This document shows positions 43,683 to 49,246 of a stretch of 49,246 nt of DNA, piece by piece. The DNA comes from an uncultured Candidatus Melainabacteria bacterium. Lineage in GTDB: Bacteria; Cyanobacteriota; Vampirovibrionia; Gastranaerophilales; Gastranaerophilaceae. The notes below the pieces were generated by a model. It was not told the origin of the DNA. It made no database searches and saw nothing but the letters and a program-made list of their open reading frames with translations. Position 1 is the first letter of the stretch. Each line of letters begins with the position of its first letter. A program made the translations under genes and the position numbers. Location: assembly GCA_934700385.1 (NCBI GenBank), contig CAKUXO010000011.1:1-49246 (forward strand), in the 5' to 3' direction.

Positions 43683-44512
43683 TAATAAGAAAAAAAAATA
43701 TTTCATCTAAAAAAAATACATCTTCAAAAACAAATGTTCAAACTTCAAGAGGTAATGTAATTAAAAAAGAAGACATTATCTCAAAAAAAGAAGATGTTAT
43801 TTTAGATACTGAAAATATTGAAGATACCACAAAAGAAAACGATATTCCTATTCCAATTAAAAAAACAATAGAACCAGAAGTTGTTGAACAAGAAACCTTT
43901 GAAAAAATAGACATTTCTTCAATTGAATTTAAAGAAAGAATTGAAAGAAGAAGGGGAGATAGAAGAAGGGGATATCGAAGAATTGATGAGCGCTCATTAG
44001 TTTCAAGAGCGCAACAAGAAGCTCATTCAATTAAAGAATTAGCTGCAAGAGAGGGTTATCAAAACGGTCTTAAAAAAGCGCAAAATGAAATTAATGAAAT
44101 AAAAAGCTCATTAATTGAATTTTTAGCTATGAGAAACGAAGTAAATGAGAAATATTATCCTCATATTTTAGAAATTTCTATGGAAATTGCTAAAAAAATA
44201 ATTAAAAAAGAAGTGGATTTATCTCAAGATGTATTAAAGAATATTATTATGTCTGTTTTAGATGAAATGAGTTCAGATACGCAAAAAATAATTATTAAAG
44301 TAAATTCTTCTGATTTAGAGTTTGCACAGGCTTCTTTGCCTGAAATTATTAAAGAAAAAAATATCTCTGCTAAAGTTAGCGTTCAAAAAGATGATTCAAT
44401 TGAAACAGGAAGTTGCACAGTTACTGCGGATAACGGGGTAATTGACGCAAACTTTAAAACGCAATTGGCAGTTTTACAAAGTGCTTTTGGTATTTATAAA
44501 GGAGGCTTATAG
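43679..44512 (+). CDS. fliH: Export ATPase regulator FliH/SctL
   Basis: 277 residues. The first 85 are low-complexity and charged. An unusual arginine-rich block (RRRGDRRRGYRR, about 90-102) leads into the FliH helix (SRAQQEAHSIKELAAREGYQNGLKKAQNEI). The C-terminal domain (about 150-277) carries EISMEIAKKIIKKEVDLSQDVL and the family-typical VTADNGVIDANFKTQLAVLQSAF. FliH ties the FliI ATPase to the C ring. No fliI or fliJ follows here. The ATG overlaps the previous stop (ATGA). Confidence 0.85.
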   Translation: MIIRKKNISSKKNTSSKTNVQTSRGNVIKKEDIISKKEDVILDTENIEDTTKENDIPIPIKKTIEPEVVEQETFEKIDISSIEFKERIERRRGDRRRGYRRIDERSLVSRAQQEAHSIKELAAREGYQNGLKKAQNEINEIKSSLIEFLAMRNEVNEKYYPHILEISMEIAKKIIKKEVDLSQDVLKNIIMSVLDEMSSDTQKIIIKVNSSDLEFAQASLPEIIKEKNISAKVSVQKDDSIETGSCTVTADNGVIDANFKTQLAVLQSAFGIYKGGL

Positions 44513-46600
44513 TTGGCTTCACCTAATGCACCAAATTCAAATATATTATCAGAAATGGCGCTTGCCATATTCGTTATCCTTTTAATTGGGATTTTGTTAT
44601 TTGAAGTTCCAACTTGGATGATTAATATGTCAATTGGTTTTAACATTACTCTTGGAATTGTGCTTTTGATGATTTCTTTATATGTTAACAAACCTCTTGA
44701 ATTGGCTGCGTTTCCATCTATTCTTTTAATCGGCACGGTTTTTAGACTTGTTTTATCAATCGCCTCAACTCGTCTTATTTTAGCAAAAGGTGACGCAGGA
44801 CAAGTTGTAACCGCCTTTGGCGACTTCGTTTCGGGCGGTAATATGGTTGTTGGTGTTGTAATTTTCTTAATTATTACAGTCGTTCAGTTTATGGTAATTA
44901 CAAAAGGTGCGGAACGTATCGCCGAAGTATCTGCTCGTTTTGCCTTAGATGCGATGCCAGGTAAACAAATGACAATCGACGCCGACTTTAACGCAGGGTT
45001 GATTTCACCCGAAGAAGCAGTTAAAAGACGTGAGGACCTTCAAAGAGAATCAAGTTTATATGGTTCTATGGATGGTGCTATGAAGTTCGTTAAAGGTGAT
45101 ACAATTGCTGGTATCATCATTACTTTGATTAACATCATAGGTGGATTAATCATCGCAATTTTATTAAATGGAATGAGCCCAGAGGACGCAGTTAGTAAAT
45201 ATACAACCTTAACAATCGGGGATGGTTTGTGTTCTCAAGTTCCATCTTTATTAATGTCAATTTCATCTGGTGTTGTTATGTCACGTGCAACAGGTTCAGG
45301 GGTTGCATTAGGTTCAGATTTAGCTATGCAGATTTTATCTAAACCAACAAGTTTGTTTTTAGCTGCCGGTTTCTTATTTTTATGTGCTATAACTTCACCT
45401 TGGACAGGCTTACCTTGGTATCCATTTATTATCTTTATGGTAATTTTAATTGGCGCAGGTTTATCTGTTTTAGTTAATCAAGATGTTCAACAACAACTTG
45501 GTCAATTAGACGCTGTTAAACAAAACATGCAAGACCTTGTTAATCCTAATAAAATGTATGAAAGATTGGGTGTTGATGTTTTATCTTTACAAGTTGGCGC
45601 AGGCTTATTAGTAATTGCAGACCCCGAACAAGACGGTCAGCTTTTGGCTAAAATCGCTGCACTTCGTCAAAGAGTAACAGATGACCTTGGTTATATCATT
45701 CCAAACATAAGAATTATGGATTCAAGTGCAATTGGAGATAACGAATATTTAATTTCAATAAGAGGTAATCCTGTTGCTTCAGGTACTGTTTACCCTGGGA
45801 AACTTATGGTTATTGCTGATCAATATGAGGCATTGGGTAAAAAATTGCCTGATAACGCAATTGTATCTCTTGAACCAACTTTCCAATCTCAAGCATATTG
45901 GTTAAATCCGCAAGCTATTGGTAAAAATGATAAAATCCAAGCAGTTGACGCTGTGGATGTTATTGTTACACACTTACAAGAGTGTGTTCGTAAGTATGTT
46001 GATGAAATCATGACAAAAACAGATGTCTTAAAATTAATGGAACTTGTTAAATCTCAAGACCCAACTTTGGTTAATGACCTTGTTCCAACAATTATTTCAA
46101 CATCTGATTTAAGAAAGATTTTTGTTAACTTAATTAGAGAAAAAGTTTCTATTAAAGATATTATCTTTATTTTTGAAAGATTGTGCGATTATGCAAGATT
46201 TTCAAAAGAACCAGATATTTTATCTGAAAGATTAAGAGCGGCACTAGGGCGCCAAATTTGTCTTTCAAATGCTAATAAAGAAAAAGTGCTTTATGCACTA
46301 ACTCTATCTTCTGAATGGGAGAAAATTCTTGATGATAGTTGCCAAAGAACAGAACTTGGCACAATGTTTTTATTAAACCCAATGCAAGTTCAAGAATTAA
46401 TTGAAACAACAGCTAATACATTAATGAGAGCACAAGCGGCAGTTGGAATTCAGCCTGTAATACTTTGCTCACCAAGAATTAGATTACCATTATATCAAAT
46501 GCTTGAAAGACACATTCCAACTATCGTTGTAATTTCATATTCAGAATTAATTACAGATATCAGGGTTGAAGCTATTGATACAATTGGAGAAGGATATTAA
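44513..46600 (+). CDS. flhA: Type III export gate protein FlhA/SctV
   Basis: A 695-residue inner-membrane gate of the type III export apparatus, with seven or eight N-terminal helices (about 15-325) and a large cytoplasmic domain (about 345-695). The FHIPEP signature region is intact (TKGAERIAEVSARF, DAMPGKQMTID). It reads ESSLYGSMDGAMKFVKGD and FLIITVVQF, forms usual in non-flagellar SctV, where flagellar FlhA has DGASKFVRGD; the C-terminal domain (IREKVSIKDIIFIFERL) is compatible with both. The start is TTG, six bases after AAAGGAGG. Operon partners fliP, fliQ, fliR and flhB are not in the window. Confidence 0.92.
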   Translation: MASPNAPNSNILSEMALAIFVILLIGILLFEVPTWMINMSIGFNITLGIVLLMISLYVNKPLELAAFPSILLIGTVFRLVLSIASTRLILAKGDAGQVVTAFGDFVSGGNMVVGVVIFLIITVVQFMVITKGAERIAEVSARFALDAMPGKQMTIDADFNAGLISPEEAVKRREDLQRESSLYGSMDGAMKFVKGDTIAGIIITLINIIGGLIIAILLNGMSPEDAVSKYTTLTIGDGLCSQVPSLLMSISSGVVMSRATGSGVALGSDLAMQILSKPTSLFLAAGFLFLCAITSPWTGLPWYPFIIFMVILIGAGLSVLVNQDVQQQLGQLDAVKQNMQDLVNPNKMYERLGVDVLSLQVGAGLLVIADPEQDGQLLAKIAALRQRVTDDLGYIIPNIRIMDSSAIGDNEYLISIRGNPVASGTVYPGKLMVIADQYEALGKKLPDNAIVSLEPTFQSQAYWLNPQAIGKNDKIQAVDAVDVIVTHLQECVRKYVDEIMTKTDVLKLMELVKSQDPTLVNDLVPTIISTSDLRKIFVNLIREKVSIKDIIFIFERLCDYARFSKEPDILSERLRAALGRQICLSNANKEKVLYALTLSSEWEKILDDSCQRTELGTMFLLNPMQVQELIETTANTLMRAQAAVGIQPVILCSPRIRLPLYQMLERHIPTIVVISYSELITDIRVEAIDTIGEGY

Positions 46601-46608
46601 TTAAAAGA

Positions 46609-46965
46609 TTAAGAAGGGTTCTCTTCTTTTTCTTTTTCGTGTTCTTCTTTTTGGTGGGCGATTTTTTCTTCTATTTCTTTAATTTTCTTTTTCTTTTCTT
46701 CTTCTTTTGCTTGAAACATTTTCATAAGTCGAATTGAGCCGGCATTAGCAGAAGCAAGGCTATCAAGCGAAGCTCTTAATTGAGCAGATCTATCTTGAAA
46801 ATTTTCTTTGTGTTCTTGTTCTTGACTATCTTCTTCCATTTGAGAAGCGAAATATTCACCGCCTTGACCCATTTTTTCGTCAGACATTTTGTTTGCCATC
46901 GCAGAGCCATCGCCGGATTTAAAATTAAAACCAGATACTGGTGATATACCTCGGTTATCAACCAT
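46609..46965 (-). CDS. Coiled-coil orphan protein (118 residues)
   Basis: Not recognised. The N-terminus is Gly/Ser/Asn-rich (RGISPVSGFNFKSGDGSAM), the middle has SAQLRASLDSLASANAGSIRLM, and the last 45 residues are a Lys/Glu coiled coil. No signal or membrane segment. AAGGA nine bases before the ATG supports expression. It converges with flhA, eight bases from its stop. A disordered N-terminus plus coiled coil would suit an export substrate or chaperone, but this is only a guess from location. Confidence 0.65.
   Translation of the reverse strand: MVDNRGISPVSGFNFKSGDGSAMANKMSDEKMGQGGEYFASQMEEDSQEQEHKENFQDRSAQLRASLDSLASANAGSIRLMKMFQAKEEEKKKKIKEIEEKIAHQKEEHEKEKEENPS
46611..46636 (+). terminator. 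Terminator candidate after flhA
   Basis: AAGAAG pairs with CTTCTT around a short loop, followed by a T-rich run, inside the 3' end of the convergent coiled-coil gene. The stem is short (about six pairs plus a wobble). Confidence 0.4.
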
Positions 46966-47015
46966 TTAGCTGTTTCCTTCTCTCTTGTTTTAAAAAATAA
47001 TATCATTTTTTTCAA

Positions 47016-47039
47016 CAAAAAACAACACCATTTAGTTGT
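47016..47039 (-). terminator. Weak terminator after the rpoD-ABC pair
   Basis: On the minus strand ACAAC pairs with GTTGT around eight bases and a T-run follows, 30 bp after the ATPase stop. The stem is short. Confidence 0.35.
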
Positions 47040-47068
47040 ATAAAACTCCTGAAAGGAAAAAGTTGCGC

Positions 47069-47860
47069 TTAAATCTTTCTAATTGAAGATAATAAAAACT
47101 TTGTGTAATCATCTTTTGGATGTTCAAAAATTTCTTCTGTTTTATCAAATTCAACAATTTCACCCTTATTCATAACGGCAATTTTGTCGCTTAAATATCT
47201 TACAAGATTTAAGTCATGAGAAATAAAAAGCATGGTTAAATTTAATTTTTCTCTTAAATCAAGTAAAAGATTGATTATTTGAGCGCAAATACTTACATCA
47301 AGCGCACTAACGGGTTCATCTGCCACAATAAAATCAGGTTTTAAAATTAAAGCCCTTGCAATTGCAATTCTTTGCCTTTGTCCGCCTGAAAATTCATGGG
47401 GGTATTTTTCATAATCATTTTTTGAAATTCCCACCATTTCAGAAATTTCATCAATTCTTTTAAAATCTTCTTCTTTTGTTTTAAAGGTTTTATGGATTAA
47501 TAAAGGTTCAAGCAGGGTTTCTTTTATTTTCATTTTAGGGTTAAGGCTTGAATATGGGTTTTGAAAAATCATTTGAATTTTTTTTCTGTATTCAAAAGTT
47601 TGTTTTTTGTTGAATTTTAAAATATTTTCATTGTTAAAAAGAATTTCACCTTTTTGTGGTTCAATTAATTTTAAAATGCAATTAGCCAAGGTTGATTTCC
47701 CACAGCCTGATTCACCAACCAAAGAAACTATTTCACCTTTTTTAATATCTAAATTGATATTTTTTAAAACAAGATGAGGTTCTTTTTTCTTGAATGAAAA
47801 AGTCCCCTCATCAAAATATGTTTTTTCTAGGTTTTTAATTGAAATTAATGTATTATCCAT
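47069..47860 (-). CDS. Oligopeptide-type ABC transporter ATPase (OppF/DppF-like)
   Basis: 263 residues. Walker A GESGCGKST near 54, Q-loop MIFQNPYSSLNPKM typical of the Opp/Dpp/nickel group, signature FSGGQRQRIAIARA, Walker B FIVADEPVSALDVS, and LFISHDLNLV. The C-terminal YTKFLLSSI is the shortened OppF end; the final Cys-rich extension of many OppF/OppD proteins is missing. No permease or partner OppD is adjacent, and seven bases separate it from rpoD upstream, so it lies in an operon with the sigma factor. Confidence 0.92.
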   Translation of the reverse strand: MDNTLISIKNLEKTYFDEGTFSFKKKEPHLVLKNINLDIKKGEIVSLVGESGCGKSTLANCILKLIEPQKGEILFNNENILKFNKKQTFEYRKKIQMIFQNPYSSLNPKMKIKETLLEPLLIHKTFKTKEEDFKRIDEISEMVGISKNDYEKYPHEFSGGQRQRIAIARALILKPDFIVADEPVSALDVSICAQIINLLLDLREKLNLTMLFISHDLNLVRYLSDKIAVMNKGEIVEFDKTEEIFEHPKDDYTKFLLSSIRKI

Positions 47861-47867
47861 ATTTTAA

Positions 47868-48851
47868 TTATACCAGATAGAGTTTTAAATATTGATTTTC
47901 TTCAGCTTTTCTTAATTTTTTCAAACCCTCGATTTCAATTTGTCTTATTCTTTCTTTTGAAAAACCTAAAATTTTCCCCAACTCCTCTAAGGTTTTTGGC
48001 TTTCTTCCCCCTAGCGCAAAACGATTTAAAATAATAAATCTTTCTCTTTCGTTTAAAACTTTTAAGGATGAATAAATGTCTTTTTTAAAATCAATTTTTT
48101 CAATCCTTTGATTTGGCGAATTTTCAAGGGTATCTGAAATGTAATCTTCTAAAGATAAATCTTGTGCAACTGGTGTATCAAAGCTAATTGGCTCTTTTGT
48201 GGGCGATTCTTTAATTATTTTAATTTTTTTCACTGTTGTATTCATATATTTAGCTAATTCTTCATCAGTTGGCTCTCTACCTAAATCAACGCTTAGTTTT
48301 ACAATTGCACGTTTTAGGTTTCTTATTTTATCCCCCATATGAACAGGAATTCTGATTGCTCTTGAATTATTGGCAATAGAGCGGATTATTGTTTGTTTTA
48401 TCCACCAAGTGGCATAGGTTGAAAATTTAAAGCCTTTTTTATAATCAAACCTTTGCGCTGCTTTAATTAGCCCTAAAGACCCCTCTTGAATTAAATCCAT
48501 AAATAAAACGCCCTGACCCGTGTATTTTTTGGCGATTGAAATAACAAGCCTTAAGTTTGCTTGAATTAGCTTTTTCTTTGCGATTGTTGATTCTTTTTCA
48601 CTGCCCTCTTTAATTTTCTTACCGATTTCAAGTTCTTCTTCTTTTTTAAGAAGTTTAATTCTGCTTACATCTTTTAAATACATTTGTAAAACTTCATCTT
48701 TATTTGTGATGATGTTAAAAGTTTTAATTTCCTCGTCGTCTTTTTGATAATTGTTTTCTAGTAAATCATCATTTTGCGACTTTGTAAAATCTTGATTATT
48801 TAATTCTTTTTCAAGAAAGTTCTGATAATCATAATTAATGTTAGCACTCAT
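47868..48851 (-). CDS. rpoD: RNA polymerase sigma-70 factor (RpoD/SigA type)
   Basis: 327 residues. Region 1.2 (DEVLQMYLKDVSRIKLLKKEEE), region 2 (IQANLRLVISIAKKYTGQG; FMDLIQEGSLGLIKAAQRFDYKKGFKFSTYATWWIKQTI), region 3 (IRIPVHMGDKI) and region 4 (LGFSKERIRQIEIEGLKKLR) are all present. Region 1.1 is nearly absent, giving a compact group 1 or group 2 factor like cyanobacterial SigA/SigB. A strong AAAGGAGAG site precedes the ATG. No second sigma gene is seen in the window. Confidence 0.93.
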   Translation of the reverse strand: MSANINYDYQNFLEKELNNQDFTKSQNDDLLENNYQKDDEEIKTFNIITNKDEVLQMYLKDVSRIKLLKKEEELEIGKKIKEGSEKESTIAKKKLIQANLRLVISIAKKYTGQGVLFMDLIQEGSLGLIKAAQRFDYKKGFKFSTYATWWIKQTIIRSIANNSRAIRIPVHMGDKIRNLKRAIVKLSVDLGREPTDEELAKYMNTTVKKIKIIKESPTKEPISFDTPVAQDLSLEDYISDTLENSPNQRIEKIDFKKDIYSSLKVLNERERFIILNRFALGGRKPKTLEELGKILGFSKERIRQIEIEGLKKLRKAEENQYLKLYLV

Positions 48852-49145
48852 CTCTCCTTTGTTCCTCTTTTAAAATTTCTTCCGCATGATTTTTGACGAA
48901 AGAAAACCTTAAAAGTTCCAGACCCAAGTCAAGAGAGTTTAGCCCGACTGGGCTTAACGAACGCAGACGAGGGCATGCTGTGCGGAGTAAAAGACTTGTG
49001 ATGAACAAGGCTTTTACGCAGTGCCTTAGATGAGCGACGTGGAAATCTTCGATTTCCTCAGGAGCCATACCCTAAACGAGTGAAGCATGTGCAGATTGCG
49101 TAGTAAAATTAGACCAAAGGTCTTAATTTTCAAGCAAGCCAGCAA
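48852..49145. other. Structured non-coding stretch upstream of rpoD
   Basis: No convincing gene. The base composition is clearly less AT-rich than elsewhere. Four stem-loops are visible: 48937-48958 (GCCC/GGGC core), 48987-49017 (GTAAAAG..CTTGT pairing ACAAG..CTTTTAC with one mismatch), 49041-49057 (GGAAATC/GATTTCC perfect) and 49105-49130 (AGACC/GGTCT core). A 75-codon frame here has the look of a chance translation. Either a dispersed palindromic element or a non-coding RNA is possible; tmRNA, SRP and RNase P hallmarks were not recognised. Confidence 0.5.
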
Positions 49146-49238
49146 CGAAAATGTGCACCAATACTGTAAGTTGGGCATACTTAATCTGCCCCCTTAAAAA
49201 GATACAATACTTGTAGGCAATAAAATGTTTCCTTTGGT
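49146..49238. repeat. Right copy of the terminal inverted repeat
   Basis: Reverse complement of positions 1-93, exact over the 69 outer bases (49170-49238). Only eight bases remain beyond it. It separates the structured stretch upstream of rpoD from the sequence end. Confidence 0.85.
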
Positions 49239-49246
49239 TTTTATTA

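Noticed and set aside
48841..49068. 75-codon frame upstream of and overlapping rpoD, possibly the C-terminus of DnaG
   Set aside because: Its sequence is not recognisable as primase, an in-frame stop lies just before its first Met, and it spans several hairpins. It is better explained as chance translation of the structured stretch.

Overview
The window reads as one AT-rich contig from a diderm bacterium. It carries an outer-membrane TolC-type protein, a lipoprotein efflux adaptor, a PilT retraction ATPase, flagellar/type III export genes and an RpoD-type sigma factor. The AT-rich coding style, the compact overlapping operons and this gene mix suggest a non-photosynthetic cyanobacterial relative (Vampirovibrionia/Melainabacteria, possibly Gastranaerophilales). 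That placement is inference: no rRNA or tRNA gene was found. The standard genetic code fits all genes. The two contig ends are inverted copies of one repeat (93 bp, 69 of them identical), so the contig probably stops at a dispersed repeat.

Layout. 0.1-7.6 kb: a GAF-GGDEF protein with a degenerate HD-GYP tail, pilT, two TPR proteins and a second diguanylate cyclase, which looks like a pilus/c-di-GMP block. 7.6-13.7 kb: metG, a DtxR-type regulator with a cysteine-rich tail, divergent mnmA-bioB, a small orphan gene and radA. 13.7-19.7 kb: a complete tolC-like/hlyD-like/double-ATPase/two-permease exporter operon (YbhFSR type), followed by a DUF378 protein. 20.0-26.5 kb: acyltransferase, HAD phosphatase-like protein, a 51-residue ORF, an overlapping speE-aroA-DUF4145 operon, an orphan coupled to engB, and a secreted protein. 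26.5-27.0 kb: a palindrome-rich non-coding island. 27.0-33.2 kb: a membrane-anchored orphan, ahcY, an unusual RND-like porter without its membrane bundle together with its adaptor, ccdA with a thioredoxin-like partner, and a possible STAS protein. 33.3-37.1 kb: a PAS histidine pseudokinase, a MalK/UgpC-type ATPase and leuA. 37.3-39.8 kb: two coupled hydrophobic orphan proteins, a duplicated-repeat orphan and an SDR. 39.9-47.0 kb: lytic transglycosylase, fliE, fliF, a FliG-slot protein, fliH, an FlhA/SctV export gate and a convergent coiled-coil orphan. 47.0-49.2 kb: an Opp-type ATPase, rpoD, and a structured non-coding stretch running into the terminal repeat.

Most worth a second look: (1) the export cluster, whose gate protein carries non-flagellar (SctV-like) signatures beside FliE/FliF and whose FliG slot holds a protein without a clear torque domain, which may be a divergent flagellum or a flagellum-derived secretion machine; (2) an RND pump reduced to its periplasmic porter with a single N-terminal membrane anchor; (3) a DtxR-family repressor with substituted metal ligands and a Cys-rich tail facing mnmA-bioB across matching palindromes; (4) a histidine kinase without a phospho-acceptor histidine.
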